Source: Pseudothioclava arenosa (GTDB lineage: Bacteria; Pseudomonadota; Alphaproteobacteria; Rhodobacterales; Rhodobacteraceae). Taken from it: a stretch of DNA of 64,000 nt. The notes under the pieces were generated by a model. That model was not told the origin of the DNA. It was given only the letters and a program-made list of their open reading frames with translations, and did no database searches. The position numbers were made by a program, and so were the translations under genes. Shown one piece after another: positions 9,376 through 18,860 of this stretch. The DNA lies in NCBI RefSeq assembly GCF_002358085.1, contig NZ_NTJD01000002.1, forward strand, positions 186,001 to 250,000. Direction: 5' to 3'. The first letter of the stretch is position 1; the number at the start of each line of letters is the position of its first letter.

Positions 9376-10755
9376 ATGTTCCTCAGCGTCTTCGACATCT
9401 TCAAGATCGGCGTCGGCCCGTCGTCTTCGCATACGATGGGGCCGATGGTGGCCGGTGCGCGCTTTCTGGACCGGCTGCGCGGCTCGCCCTTCCACGCGGC
9501 GGGGCTCAGGGTGCGGCTGCGCGGCTCGCTCGCCTTCACCGGCAAGGGCCACGCGACCGACCGCGCCGCGATCCTCGGGCTCGCGGGCTTCCTGCCCGAG
9601 ACCTACGCCCATGACGCCGCCGAAGCGGTGCTGGCCGAGAACCGCCGCACCCACCAACTGGTGCCGCCCGGGCTTGGCGCGCTGGCCTTCGACCCCGAGG
9701 CCGATCTGATCTTTGACTACGGCCCGCCGCTGCCCGGCCACGCCAATGGCATGGTGATCGAGGCGCGCGACGCGCAGGGCGACGTGCTTTTGCAGGAGAT
9801 CTACTACTCGATCGGTGGCGGCTTTGTGCTGAGCGAGGCCGAGCTGGCCGCGGTGGACGAGGCGGCGAAAACCGCGCCCTCGCCGGTGCCTTACCCGTTC
9901 CGCTCGGCCGCCGAGATGCTGTCGATGGCGCGCGCCTCGGGGCTCACGATCGCGCAGATGAAGCGCCGCAACGAGGCCGAGTTCCGCAGCGCCGCCGAGA
10001 TCGACGCGGGCCTCGCGCGGATCTGGCAGGTGATGTCCGACTGCCTCGATCGCGGCCTCGCCAACGAGGGCCTCCTGCCCGGCGGGCTCAATATCCGCCG
10101 CCGCGCCCATGCGATCCATCAGGCGCTGCAGGCCGAGCGCGGGCTGAACCTGACCGCGCCGCATGTGGTGAACGACTGGATCTCGACCTATGCGATGGCG
10201 GTGAACGAGGAAAACGCCGCCGGCGGGCAGGTGGTCACGGCGCCGACCAATGGCGCGGCGGGGGTGGTGCCTGCGGTGATCCGCTACTGGCTCGATCACG
10301 TTCCGGGCGCGAGCCGCGCGAAAGTCGGAGACTTCCTGCTGACGGCGGCGGCGATCGGCGGGCTGATCAAGGCGAATGCCTCGATCTCGGGCGCGGAATG
10401 CGGCTGTCAGGCCGAGGTCGGCTCGGCTGCGGCGATGGCGGCGGCGGGCTTCGCGGCGATGCTGGGCGGCACGCCCGAACAGGTGGAAAACGCCGCCGAG
10501 ATCGCGCTCGAACATCACCTCGGCATGACCTGCGATCCGGTCAAAGGTCTCGTTCAGGTGCCCTGCATCGAACGCAACGGGCTGGGCGCAATCAAGGCGA
10601 TTTCCGCCGCCTCGCTCGCCTTGCGCGGCGACGGCCAGCACTTCGTCCCCCTCGACGCCGCGATCGAGACGATGCGCCAGACCGGGCGCGACATGCACGC
10701 GCATTACAAGGAAACGAGCCTCGGCGGGCTCGCCGTCAACGTGCCGAACTGCTAG
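9376..10755 (+). CDS. sdaA: L-serine ammonia-lyase (4Fe-4S)
   Basis: The enzyme deaminates L-serine to pyruvate and ammonia using a 4Fe-4S cluster. The 459-residue single-chain form has an N-terminal beta domain (about 1-155) and a C-terminal catalytic domain. Cluster ligands fit Cys344 (ECGC at 342-344), Cys386 (TCDPVKG) and Cys397 (VPCIER). The protein ends in Cys459, consistent with the tail-in-mouth fourth ligand known for this type. ATG at 9376 follows GGAG. Confidence 0.95.
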   Translation: MFLSVFDIFKIGVGPSSSHTMGPMVAGARFLDRLRGSPFHAAGLRVRLRGSLAFTGKGHATDRAAILGLAGFLPETYAHDAAEAVLAENRRTHQLVPPGLGALAFDPEADLIFDYGPPLPGHANGMVIEARDAQGDVLLQEIYYSIGGGFVLSEAELAAVDEAAKTAPSPVPYPFRSAAEMLSMARASGLTIAQMKRRNEAEFRSAAEIDAGLARIWQVMSDCLDRGLANEGLLPGGLNIRRRAHAIHQALQAERGLNLTAPHVVNDWISTYAMAVNEENAAGGQVVTAPTNGAAGVVPAVIRYWLDHVPGASRAKVGDFLLTAAAIGGLIKANASISGAECGCQAEVGSAAAMAAAGFAAMLGGTPEQVENAAEIALEHHLGMTCDPVKGLVQVPCIERNGLGAIKAISAASLALRGDGQHFVPLDAAIETMRQTGRDMHAHYKETSLGGLAVNVPNC

Positions 10756-10766
10756 CGCCCGCACCC

Positions 10767-10822
10767 TTCATTTTGCCGGAAATATCCCGGGGGAGGCCGC
10801 AAGGCCGGGGGCAGCGCCCCCA
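10767..10822. repeat. Composite intergenic inverted repeat, copy 2 (half element)
   Basis: The order is TTCATTTTGCCGG, AAATATCCCGGGGG, a GGCC..GGCC hairpin and a GGGGGC..GCCCCC hairpin. It fills the gap between the convergent ends of sdaA and purD, where it could act as terminator for both. Confidence 0.7.
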
Positions 10823-10834
10823 AACCCCGCGCGA

Positions 10835-12097
10835 TCAGAGCGCGCGCCAGCCGATATCCTTGCGGCAGAAACCCTCGGGCCAGTCGATCTGATCGACCAT
10901 CGCATAGGCCCGCTCGCGCGCCTCCTGCAGCGTCGCGCCGCGCGCGGTGACGTTCAGCACACGGCCCCCGGTCGCGACGATCTTGCCGTCCTTCTCGGCA
11001 GTGCCCGCATGGAACACCATCTGCGAGGCGGTCTCGGGCAGCGCATCAAGGCCGCGGATCTCGGTGCCTTTTTCATAGCTGCCCGGATAGCCCTTGGCCG
11101 CCATCACCACGGTCATTGCGTGATCGTCGGCCCAGGTCACCCTGATCTGATCCAGCCGCCCCTCGGCGCAGGCCAGCATCAGGTCAAGCGCCTGCGCGCC
11201 CATCCGCAGCATCAGCACCTGGCACTCGGGGTCGCCGAAGCGCACGTTATATTCCACCAGCCGCGCGCGACCGTTTTCAATCATCAGCCCGGCATAAAGC
11301 ACGCCCTGGAACGGCGTTCCGCGCCGCGCCATCTCGTCGATCGTGGGCTGCACGATCTCGCGCAGCGCCTGCGCCTCGATCTCGGGGGTCAGCACCGGGG
11401 CGGGCGAGTAGGCGCCCATGCCGCCGGTATTCGGGCCGGTGTCGCCATCGCCCACGCGCTTGTGGTCCTGCGCGCCGCCCACGGCGAGGATCGACTTGCC
11501 GTCAGACAGCACGAACAGCGAGGCTTCCTCGCCCGCCATGAATTCCTCGATCACCACCTCGGTGCCCGCCGCGCCGAAAGCGCCGCCGAAAATTTCCTCA
11601 AGCCCGTCAAGCGCCTCTTGCAGGCTCATCGCGACGATCACGCCTTTGCCCGCGGCCAGACCGTCGGCCTTGACCACGATGGGCGCGCCCTGCTCGGTGA
11701 CATAGGCCTTGGCGGCGTCCAGATCGGTAAACCGCGCATAGCCCGCCGTCGGCGCCGCGCAGGCGTCGCAGATTTCCTTGGTGAAGGACTTCGAGGCTTC
11801 CAGCCGAGCCGCCGCCGCCGAAGGGCCGAAGCACAGCACACCCGCCTCGCGCAGCCGGTCAGCCACGCCCGCCGCCAGAGGCGCCTCGGGGCCGATCACC
11901 ACGAAGTCGATGGCGTTTTCCTCGACGCAGGCCAGAACGGCGGAAGCATTGCTCGGGTCGATCGCCACGCAATCGGCGATCGCGGCCATGCCCGCATTCC
12001 CCGGCGCCACCAGAAGCCGGTCGCATTTCGGGTTTTGCTTGATCGCCCAGGCCAGCGCATGTTCGCGCCCGCCGCTGCCCAGCACCAGAATGTTCAT
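10835..12097 (-). CDS. purD: Phosphoribosylamine-glycine ligase
   Basis: PurD catalyses the second step of purine synthesis, ATP-dependent coupling of glycine to phosphoribosylamine. The 420-residue ATP-grasp protein shows the start MNILVLGSGGREHALAW, the nucleotide-binding segment VVKADGLAAGKGV, the QDHKRVGDGDTGPNTGGMGAY motif and NVRFGDPECQ near the metal site. ATG at 12097 fits the family; six extra upstream codons are possible but not needed. It is divergent from xseA, sharing a 67-bp promoter region. Confidence 0.97.
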   Translation of the reverse strand: MNILVLGSGGREHALAWAIKQNPKCDRLLVAPGNAGMAAIADCVAIDPSNASAVLACVEENAIDFVVIGPEAPLAAGVADRLREAGVLCFGPSAAAARLEASKSFTKEICDACAAPTAGYARFTDLDAAKAYVTEQGAPIVVKADGLAAGKGVIVAMSLQEALDGLEEIFGGAFGAAGTEVVIEEFMAGEEASLFVLSDGKSILAVGGAQDHKRVGDGDTGPNTGGMGAYSPAPVLTPEIEAQALREIVQPTIDEMARRGTPFQGVLYAGLMIENGRARLVEYNVRFGDPECQVLMLRMGAQALDLMLACAEGRLDQIRVTWADDHAMTVVMAAKGYPGSYEKGTEIRGLDALPETASQMVFHAGTAEKDGKIVATGGRVLNVTARGATLQEARERAYAMVDQIDWPEGFCRKDIGWRAL

Positions 12098-12164
12098 CGC
12101 TTCCCCCTTGGCCATTCGTCCCGAGCCTTCTAAGGTCTTGTCCCGTTACAGGCAAGGCGCGCGG

Positions 12165-13706
12165 ATGGATCTGATCGACACTCCCGAGACGGGCGGCAAC
12201 GCCCATGACTACACCGTTTCCGAGATCTCGGGGGCGGTGAAGCGCACGCTCGAAGACCAGTTCGGCCGCGTGCGCGTGCGCGGCGAGGTGGGTCGCGTCT
12301 CGATGCCGCGCTCGGGGCATCTCTATTTCGACCTCAAGGATGACAATGCGGTGCTCGCCGCGGTCAGCTGGAAGGGGCAGGTCGCGCGCATGCAAATCCG
12401 CCCCGAAGAGGGGATGGAAGTGATCGCGACGGGGCGGCTCACGACCTTTCCGGGCCAGTCGAAATACCAACTGATCGTCGACAGCGTCGAGCCCGCGGGC
12501 GCTGGCGCGCTGATGGCGATGCTCGAAGCGCGCAAGAAGGCGCTGGCCGACGAAGGTCTGTTCGACGCAGCCCGCAAACGCCCGATCCCGTGGTTGCCGG
12601 AGGTGATCGGCGTCGTCACCTCGCCCTCGGGGGCGGTGATCCGCGACATCCTGCACCGGCTGCGCGACCGCTTTCCGCGCCGCGTGCTGATCTGGCCGGT
12701 GGCGGTGCAGGGGCAGGCCTGCGCCCCCGAGGTCACCCGCGCGATCCGTGGTTTCAACGCGCTCGCGCCCGGCGGGCCGATCCCGCGCCCCGACCTGATC
12801 ATCGTCGCGCGCGGCGGTGGCTCGCTCGAAGATCTCTGGGGCTTCAACGAGGAATCGGTTGTGCGCGCCGCCGCCGAAAGCGCGATCCCGCTGATCTCGG
12901 CGGTGGGGCATGAAACCGATACCACGCTGATTGACTATGCGTCCGACCGGCGCGCGCCCACGCCCACGGCGGCCGCCGAAATGGCGGTGCCGGTGCGGGC
13001 CGAGCTAGCCGCGTGGCTGTCCGAGGCCGAGGCGCGCATGGCCCGCGCCACCCGCGCCCGCCTCGATCAGCGCCGCCAGCGCCATGCCGACCTGTCGCGC
13101 GCGCTGGGCCGCCCCGAGGCGCTGCTGCAACCCGCCCGCCAGCGCTTTGACCTCTGGGCCGACCGGCTCGCCCCCGCGCTGCGCATGGCCACGACCCGCA
13201 AGCGCGCCGCCTTCGCGCCGCTTGAGGCGCGGCTCTCGCCGCTGGCGCTGACCCGCTTCATGGCCGAAGAACGCCGTCGCTTGCAGGGGCTGGCCGAACG
13301 CCTCGCCCCGGCGCTTGCGCGCACCCGCGCCGAGGCCGCCCGCGCCAACGCCCGCGACCGCGAGCGGCTGAACGGGCTCTCCGAACGCCTTGCGCTGGCC
13401 CCGCGCGCGCGGCTCGAAGCGCTGGCCGAACGCCTCGACCGGATCGACCGGATGCGCCAGACGCTGGGCTATACCGAGACGCTGAAACGCGGCTATGCCG
13501 TGGTGCATGGGGCCGAGGGGCTGGTGACTTCGGCCATGGCTGCTGCCGGAGAGTCGATGCTCGAGATCCAGTTTCAGGATGGCCGTATCGTGGCGCAACC
13601 GCAAACCGCGACCGATCCCGCGCCGCCCACGCCTCAGGCCGCCGCCAAGCCCGCGCGCAAGCCCGCGAAAAAGCCCGCCCCGCCCGAACAGGGCAGCCTG
13701 TTCTGA
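12165..13706 (+). CDS. xseA: Exodeoxyribonuclease VII large subunit
   Basis: XseA with XseB degrades single-stranded DNA. The 513-residue protein has an N-terminal OB fold (about 15-110, SGHLYFDLKDDNAVL), the catalytic core with GVVTSPSGAVIRDILHR, RGGGSLEDLWGFNEE and SAVGHETDTTLID, then a long Arg/Ala-rich coiled-coil (about 275-430). The C-terminal tail is Lys/Pro/Ala-rich, as in many alphaproteobacteria. ATG at 12165 is the first Met giving the family N-terminus. xseB is not in the window. Confidence 0.95.
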   Translation: MDLIDTPETGGNAHDYTVSEISGAVKRTLEDQFGRVRVRGEVGRVSMPRSGHLYFDLKDDNAVLAAVSWKGQVARMQIRPEEGMEVIATGRLTTFPGQSKYQLIVDSVEPAGAGALMAMLEARKKALADEGLFDAARKRPIPWLPEVIGVVTSPSGAVIRDILHRLRDRFPRRVLIWPVAVQGQACAPEVTRAIRGFNALAPGGPIPRPDLIIVARGGGSLEDLWGFNEESVVRAAAESAIPLISAVGHETDTTLIDYASDRRAPTPTAAAEMAVPVRAELAAWLSEAEARMARATRARLDQRRQRHADLSRALGRPEALLQPARQRFDLWADRLAPALRMATTRKRAAFAPLEARLSPLALTRFMAEERRRLQGLAERLAPALARTRAEAARANARDRERLNGLSERLALAPRARLEALAERLDRIDRMRQTLGYTETLKRGYAVVHGAEGLVTSAMAAAGESMLEIQFQDGRIVAQPQTATDPAPPTPQAAAKPARKPAKKPAPPEQGSLF

Positions 13707-13732
13707 CGCTTGCGCCTGCGTCGCGGACGGAA

Positions 13733-13829
13733 GCCTCCGGCGGGAGTATTTAGCGCTCGATGAAAGGGCGGGCTTTCATTTTGCCGTAAATATCCCGGGG
13801 GAGGCCGAAGGCCGGGGGCGGAGCCCCAT
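13733..13829. repeat. Composite intergenic inverted repeat, copy 3
   Basis: Two modules point towards each other: GGGAGTATTTAGCGCTCGATGAAAG and its partner CTTTCATTTTGCCGTAAATATCCCGGGG, then GGCCGAAGGCC and GGGGGC..GCCCC hairpins. It lies between the convergent ends of xseA and the next gene. Confidence 0.7.
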
Positions 13830-14233
13830 CAGACGCCGACGTCCGGACCCTGGCACACCAGCGGTTCGGGGCTTTCCGACAGGCCGACCAGCGGCTCGTT
13901 CTGCGACTGACCCCGGAAGCGCGCGACCAGATCGGGCCCGCGTTCGTGGAAGGTCCAGCATTGCAGGCCGTTCTCGTCCTGATAGTCGAAGCAGATGAAC
14001 GCGCCCGCCTGAAACCATGTGCCCTCCTTGCACTGACCCTCGGCGAAGGCCCAGAGCACCTTTTGGCCGGGCATGTATTGCTCGATCCCGTAGGGCTGGC
14101 CGCCGACCGAATAGGTGATCGTGCGCCCGACCGTGCGCGCGTCAAAGGCGGCCGCATCCATCGGCGGGCCAAGCTCTTGCGCGGCCAGCGGTGCTGCGAG
14201 GAACAGGAAAGTGGAAAGAAGCGCGCGTTTCAT
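13829..14233 (-). CDS. Small secreted protein of unknown function
   Basis: The 134-residue protein has a clear signal peptide (MKRALLSTFLFLAAPLAAQ) and a mature part with four cysteines (QCKEG, ICFDY, QCWTF, VCQGP), suited to two disulfides in the periplasm. I do not recognise the domain. It lies 64 bases downstream of the AlkB-type gene on the same strand and may be cotranscribed with it. Its stop codon touches an intergenic repeat. Confidence 0.75.
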   Translation of the reverse strand: MKRALLSTFLFLAAPLAAQELGPPMDAAAFDARTVGRTITYSVGGQPYGIEQYMPGQKVLWAFAEGQCKEGTWFQAGAFICFDYQDENGLQCWTFHERGPDLVARFRGQSQNEPLVGLSESPEPLVCQGPDVGV

Positions 14234-14297
14234 GGCCTCAGCCTGCCACGGGGCGCGCGGGCGCGAAAGCCAAGTTTTGGTGAAACCCGGGTCAGAG

Positions 14298-15491
14298 TCA
14301 CCGGGTGGCGGCTTTTTGCTGGGCGCGCAGCGCGAGCACGCGCTTGTCCATCACCCGCCGCCACAGCGTCGGGATGAGCGCCAGCGTCGCCATTGCCGGC
14401 AGCGAGCGTGGCAGGATCGGGCGGCCGGGCGCGTCGGTCTGGCCCAGTCGCAGCGCCGGATAGACGCGGGCGGGATGGGCGTGATGGTCCGAATGGCGCG
14501 GCGCGTTCAACATCCAGAGCGACGAGACCGGATCGGGCGCGTCCCAGGAATGGCGCTCATCGGTGGGCGCATAGCGGCCATTGCCGAGTGCGGCGCGCTC
14601 CAGCCCGTAATGCTGCACGTAATCCGACAGCAGAAGCTGGATCTGCGCGTAGAGGCACAGAAGGATATAGGCCAGGAGCCCGTCGAGGCCAAAGAGCTGC
14701 CCCATCAGCACGAGGAAGGCGAGCCCGCCGAGGACATATTCCAGATAGGGCCGGGCCAGCGTGACGTGGGTCATCAGATCGCCCAGAGCGCCAGTTTGCG
14801 CGGGGGCGTTCTGCGCCAGACGCGCGGCGCGCAGGTTGCGCTCCATCTCGAAGCCCGCGACGAAAGACCCGATCCAGGCGCGCGGGGCAAAGGCCCAGAA
14901 CGACTCGCCCAGGGCGGCGGTGTTCGGGTCGTCGGGCGTTGCGGCAAAGCGGTGATGCACATGGCGATGCGCCGAGGTGTGATGCCCGAACAGAAGCGAG
15001 ATATAGACCCATTTCCCGAGGTTGAAGGTCAGCTTGTCGCTGCGGTGGATCATTTCGTGGGCGTTCGAATTCGAGACCTGCCCGAAGAACAGCCCGAAGG
15101 CCCAGAACACCAGAACCCAGCTGACCGGGCCATAGCCCGCGTCACCCGACAGCGACCAGATCGCGAGGAACAGCAGCACGAAATGCAGCCCCGCCAGCCC
15201 CTGCGAGAGCCGGTCGGCACCGGGAAAATCGCTGCCCTCGGGCGCGTCTGGGACAGGGCGGCGCAGCAGCCGATCGAGCGCAAAGGTCAGCCCGCCGATC
15301 CACAAAAGCGCCGCCAGCGCGAAGCCGCCTCCGAAAAACGCCGCCAGCACCAGAAGCGGCACCGGCGCCAGCGTCACCAGCGCGAAGGCCTGCACCGTCG
15401 GTGCCCCGGTTTCGGGCGACAGCAGCGCGCCAAGCCGTGCGCGCAGGCCTTGCGGTGCGGCGGGATCCTGAGGGTCTTGGTCAGAGGTCAT
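14298..15491 (-). CDS. alkB: AlkB-type membrane fatty-acid/alkane hydroxylase
   Basis: The 397-residue protein has about six membrane helices and the His boxes of the diiron AlkB family: NAHEMIHR, FGHHTSAHRHVHH and LNAPRHSDHHAHP, plus the HYGLER segment. These ligate two irons that hydroxylate alkanes or similar hydrocarbon chains. ATG at 15491 was chosen; a TTG two codons upstream would also keep the frame. No rubredoxin or rubredoxin reductase gene is adjacent, so the electron donor is encoded elsewhere or differs. Family assignment is firm; the real substrate is not known. Confidence 0.85.
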   Translation of the reverse strand: MTSDQDPQDPAAPQGLRARLGALLSPETGAPTVQAFALVTLAPVPLLVLAAFFGGGFALAALLWIGGLTFALDRLLRRPVPDAPEGSDFPGADRLSQGLAGLHFVLLFLAIWSLSGDAGYGPVSWVLVFWAFGLFFGQVSNSNAHEMIHRSDKLTFNLGKWVYISLLFGHHTSAHRHVHHRFAATPDDPNTAALGESFWAFAPRAWIGSFVAGFEMERNLRAARLAQNAPAQTGALGDLMTHVTLARPYLEYVLGGLAFLVLMGQLFGLDGLLAYILLCLYAQIQLLLSDYVQHYGLERAALGNGRYAPTDERHSWDAPDPVSSLWMLNAPRHSDHHAHPARVYPALRLGQTDAPGRPILPRSLPAMATLALIPTLWRRVMDKRVLALRAQQKAATR

Positions 15492-15644
15492 GGGCAAAAG
15501 GGCCTTTGGCTCGGTCGGCGCGATTTTAACGCGGCGCGCGCGGCGAAGTCATCCCGTCGCGGCGCGCCTGCGGCCTTTTTTCCATGCTGTGGCGGGGGCG
15601 CCGCGTTCCGCCTTTGGCTTGAACCTGCGCCGCGAATGGGCAAG

Positions 15645-15662
15645 AAACGGGAAAACCCGTTT
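15645..15662. other. Perfect short hairpin upstream of ftsY
   Basis: AAACGGG-AAAA-CCCGTTT, a perfect 7-bp stem in the divergent region between alkB and ftsY. It has no T-run, so it may be an operator or an RNA leader structure. Confidence 0.5.
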
Positions 15663-15700
15663 GGCCCTTGATGATCGGGCCCCGTGAAAGGCCCTCCGGC

Positions 15701-16768
15701 ATGTCGTTTTTCAACAAGCTCAAATCCCGCCTGACGCGGTCCTCCTCGAAGCTCGAAGAGGGGCTGGATGCGATCGTGGCCGAGGGCGGGGCCGAGGAGG
15801 CTGTAGCGGCGGCCCCTGCGGCGTCGGCCGAGACGCCCGCCGCTGCGCCCACGCCCGAACCCACGCCCGAACCCGAGGCGAAGAAGCCGGGGCTCCTGGG
15901 GCGGCTGATCGGGCGGGGTGCGCCGGACGCGCCGCGCCGGGTGCTCGATGACGAGATGCTCGAAAGCCTCGAAGAGCTGCTGATCGCGTCCGATATGGGC
16001 GTGGATACGGCGCTGCGGGTCTCGGCGAACCTGGCCGAGGGGCGGATGGGGCGCAAGATCTCCGTGCCCGAGCTGAAGGCCGCGCTGGCGGGGGAGGTCG
16101 CGCGGATCATGGAGCCGGTCGCGAAACCGCTGCCGATCTATCCGAAAAAGCCGCAGGTCGTGCTGGTCGTGGGGGTGAACGGGTCGGGGAAAACCACGAC
16201 GATCGGCAAGCTCGCCTCGCAGTTCAAGGCGGCGGGCAAGTCGGTGGTGATCGCGGCGGGTGACACGTTCCGCGCGGCGGCGGTCGAACAGCTCAAGGTC
16301 TGGGGCGATCGCGCGGGCGTGCCGGTACTGACCGCGCCCGAGGGCTCGGACCCGGCGAGCCTTGCGTTCGACGCGATGGCCAAGGCCGAGGCCGATGGCG
16401 CCGACCTTCTGATGATCGACACCGCCGGGCGGCTGCAGAACCGCGCCGACCTGATGGAAGAGCTGGCGAAAATCGTGCGCGTGATCCGCAAGCGCGACGA
16501 GAGCGCGCCGCATAACACGCTCTTGGTTCTGGATGCGACGACCGGGCAGAACGCGCTCTCGCAGGTCGAGATTTTCTCGAAGATCGCCGATGTCTCGGGG
16601 CTGGTGATGACCAAGCTCGACGGCACCGCCAAGGGCGGCGTGCTGGTGGCGCTGGCCGATAAATTCGGCCTGCCGATCCACGCGATCGGCGTGGGCGAGC
16701 AGATCGACGACCTCGCGCCCTTCGACCCCGAAGACTTCGCCCGCGCGCTGGTCGGGGCGGAGGAATGA
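15701..16768 (+). CDS. ftsY: Signal recognition particle receptor FtsY
   Basis: FtsY docks SRP-ribosome complexes at the inner membrane. The 355-residue protein has a short acidic Ala/Pro/Glu-rich A domain (about 15-65), the N domain and the NG GTPase domain with GVNGSGKTTTIGKLA (G1), DTFRAAA, DTAGRLQNR and TKLDGTAKGG. ATG at 15701 gives the standard amphipathic start MSFFNKLKSRL; the frame is open 11 codons further upstream. Its stop overlaps the next gene by four bases. Confidence 0.96.
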   Translation: MSFFNKLKSRLTRSSSKLEEGLDAIVAEGGAEEAVAAAPAASAETPAAAPTPEPTPEPEAKKPGLLGRLIGRGAPDAPRRVLDDEMLESLEELLIASDMGVDTALRVSANLAEGRMGRKISVPELKAALAGEVARIMEPVAKPLPIYPKKPQVVLVVGVNGSGKTTTIGKLASQFKAAGKSVVIAAGDTFRAAAVEQLKVWGDRAGVPVLTAPEGSDPASLAFDAMAKAEADGADLLMIDTAGRLQNRADLMEELAKIVRVIRKRDESAPHNTLLVLDATTGQNALSQVEIFSKIADVSGLVMTKLDGTAKGGVLVALADKFGLPIHAIGVGEQIDDLAPFDPEDFARALVGAEE

Positions 16769-17337
16769 CCCTCGACACCGCCGCTGACTATTTCGGGTCC
16801 GGCAAGTTCTGGTTCGACGCGACGATCCTGACGGCACTGGCGAGCTTCGTCTGGTCGCTGATCCGGCGCCTGACCGAGATCGCGCTGTTTCGCATCGCGC
16901 TGCGCACCAAGGAGATCGAGGTCACCTTTCGCGCGCGCCCCGATGTGCCCGACGAGCTGCGCGCGCTGCGCTGCCTGATGGTGCGCTATGGCAATGATGC
17001 CTACCTGCACGAGATGGCGAGCGACCTCGAACGCTATCACGGGCGGCTGCGCAACCGGATCCTGCCGGTGACGGTGTCTGAGTGCGAAGACGGCGGGCGG
17101 CGGGTCACGTTACGGATCAAGCTGCACAAGCGGCTGGGGACGCAGTTCAAGTTCTTCGTCGATGTGATGGGCGACCCCGAGCCGGTGATCGCCTATCTCG
17201 GGGCGCATGAAAACGTGTATGACATCTCGCTCTCGCCGCGGCCGGGGCAGAAGAAGCGCATCTTCTTCCTGGTGCGCGACTATCCCACGATCACCACGAT
17301 CGACGGATTCGAGAACAACATGATCTGGCCGGTGTGA
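16765..17337 (+). CDS. Unknown membrane-anchored protein coupled to ftsY
   Basis: The 190-residue protein overlaps the ftsY stop (ATGA), so it is probably translated with it. One hydrophobic stretch near 15-35 (FDATILTALASFVWSLI) may anchor it; the rest is soluble and basic. I recognise no domain. Segments such as RYGNDAYLHEMASDLERYH and KKRIFFLVRDYPTITTIDG look structured. The context suggests a link with membrane protein targeting, which is inference only. Confidence 0.7.
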   Translation: MTLDTAADYFGSGKFWFDATILTALASFVWSLIRRLTEIALFRIALRTKEIEVTFRARPDVPDELRALRCLMVRYGNDAYLHEMASDLERYHGRLRNRILPVTVSECEDGGRRVTLRIKLHKRLGTQFKFFVDVMGDPEPVIAYLGAHENVYDISLSPRPGQKKRIFFLVRDYPTITTIDGFENNMIWPV

Positions 17338-17350
17338 TGGCGCGCGGGGC

Positions 17351-17932
17351 TCAGTCGGTGGGCTCGTGCGGGGCCGAGCGGCGGCGCTCGACAGAGGTGC
17401 CGGCCATCAGGGCCTCTTCGGCGGCCTCGCGTTCGCTCTTGTGTTCGATCCGGTCCTCGAGCACCCGGAACAGCCATTGCACGATCACCGTCAGCGCCGA
17501 GGCCAGCGCCGCCAGCCCGATGCTGCCCGAGCCGCAAGCCAGCCCCACCGCGCCCGCGAGCCACATCCCCGCGCCGGTGGTCAGCCCCTTGACCAGCCGC
17601 CCCGTCACGATGATCGAGCCCGCCGCGAGGAAAGCCACCCCCGAGGTCACCGCGCCGATCAGGCGCAGGATGTCGTGGCGCGCGCCGCCGTCCGCGCCAT
17701 CCGTCGCCTCGGTCAGGGCGACCAGCTCGAAGGCGATCAGCGCGAACAGCGCCGCCGCGATCGAGATCAGCATATGCGTGCGCAGCCCGGCCGATTTGTG
17801 GTGCCATTCGCGCTCAAACCCGATCGCGCCGCCCAGAACCAGCGCCGCGATCAGCCGCATCGCCGCCACCGAGGGCGGTGTCGCGGTGAAAGAGGTTGCA
17901 AGATCGTTCCAGAGGTTCGACAGGATATCCAA
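17351..17932 (-). CDS. MgtC/SapB family membrane protein
   Basis: The 193-residue protein has about four to five helices and the MgtC signature with RLIAALVLGGAIGFEREW, followed by AGLRTHMLISIAAALF and the GAVTSGVAFLAAGSI segment. MgtC-like proteins are linked to Mg2+ limitation and to inhibition of ATP synthase in some bacteria. No ATG gives the full N-terminus; TTG at 17932 is preceded by GGAG at seven bases and is my choice. This leaves 24 bases to the divergent ATG at 17957. Confidence 0.8.
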   Translation of the reverse strand: MDILSNLWNDLATSFTATPPSVAAMRLIAALVLGGAIGFEREWHHKSAGLRTHMLISIAAALFALIAFELVALTEATDGADGGARHDILRLIGAVTSGVAFLAAGSIIVTGRLVKGLTTGAGMWLAGAVGLACGSGSIGLAALASALTVIVQWLFRVLEDRIEHKSEREAAEEALMAGTSVERRRSAPHEPTD

Positions 17933-17956
17933 GGTGCAACTCCGCAAGGTGAGATC

Positions 17957-18856
17957 ATGAGCGAGTTTATCCGCTCCCTCGAAGGCACGCCAGCGGGCCA
18001 TGACGCCGCGCTGGCGCTGGCGCTTCTGGCGGCGCTGCTGCATGCGCTGTTCGGTGCGCTGCAGAAGGGGCGCCATGATCCCTGGCTTTCGCGCGCGGCG
18101 ATCGACGCGAGCTATGGCGCGATCGCAGCCCCCTTCGCGCTGTTTGTCGTGCCTTGGCCCGAGCCGCATATGTGGCCGATCTTCGCCGGCGTGTTCGTGA
18201 TTCACGCGGGCTACAAGCTGGCGCAGGCGATGACCTACACGCGCGGCGCCTATACGGTCGTCTATCCGGTGGTGCGCGGCACGGGGCCGTTCTTCACCGT
18301 GATCGGCGCGGGTTTCCTCTTCGGCGAGCATTTCACGCTCGGCCAATGGGCGGGGGTGGGGCTGTTGCTGGCCGGGATATACGGGCTCGCGATCTATAAC
18401 CTGCGCACGATCAAGGTCGGGCGCGAAACGATGGTGCCCGCGCTGGCGTTTGCCGCGCTGACCGGGGCTTTTGTCGCGCTCTATACGACCTATGACGCCT
18501 ATGGCATCCGCGCCACTGCCGACCCGTTCACCTTCCTCGCGTGGTTTTTCTTTATCGACGGCTGGTTTATGCCCGTCATCACCTATCGCCGCTGGCGCCA
18601 CCTGCCCAGCTCCGAGCTGATGCCTTTGCTGAGCAGGGGTGTCATTGGCGCGTTTGTCGCCTATTTCAGCTTTGGTGCGATCATGATGGCGACGCGGCTC
18701 GACAAGGTGGGCGAGGCGGCGGTGCTGCGTGAAACCTCGACCGTGTTTGCCGCGCTGATCGGATGGCTGGTGCTGGGCGAAAAGGTGGGGCCGCGGCGCA
18801 CCGCATTGATGGGATTGATCGCGGTGGGTGCCGTGGTCGTGGAAATGGCAGGATGA
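17957..18856 (+). CDS. DMT/EamA-family transporter
   Basis: The 299-residue protein has ten hydrophobic segments in two repeats, with motifs YTVVYPVVRGTGPFFTVIGA and ALIGWLVLGEKVGPRRTALMG typical of the drug/metabolite superfamily. It would export or import a small metabolite; the substrate is unknown. ATG at 17957 follows AAGGTGAG. The gene is followed after four bases by yciB/ispZ and is likely cotranscribed with it. Confidence 0.85.
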   Translation: MSEFIRSLEGTPAGHDAALALALLAALLHALFGALQKGRHDPWLSRAAIDASYGAIAAPFALFVVPWPEPHMWPIFAGVFVIHAGYKLAQAMTYTRGAYTVVYPVVRGTGPFFTVIGAGFLFGEHFTLGQWAGVGLLLAGIYGLAIYNLRTIKVGRETMVPALAFAALTGAFVALYTTYDAYGIRATADPFTFLAWFFFIDGWFMPVITYRRWRHLPSSELMPLLSRGVIGAFVAYFSFGAIMMATRLDKVGEAAVLRETSTVFAALIGWLVLGEKVGPRRTALMGLIAVGAVVVEMAG

Positions 18857-18860
18857 GGCA

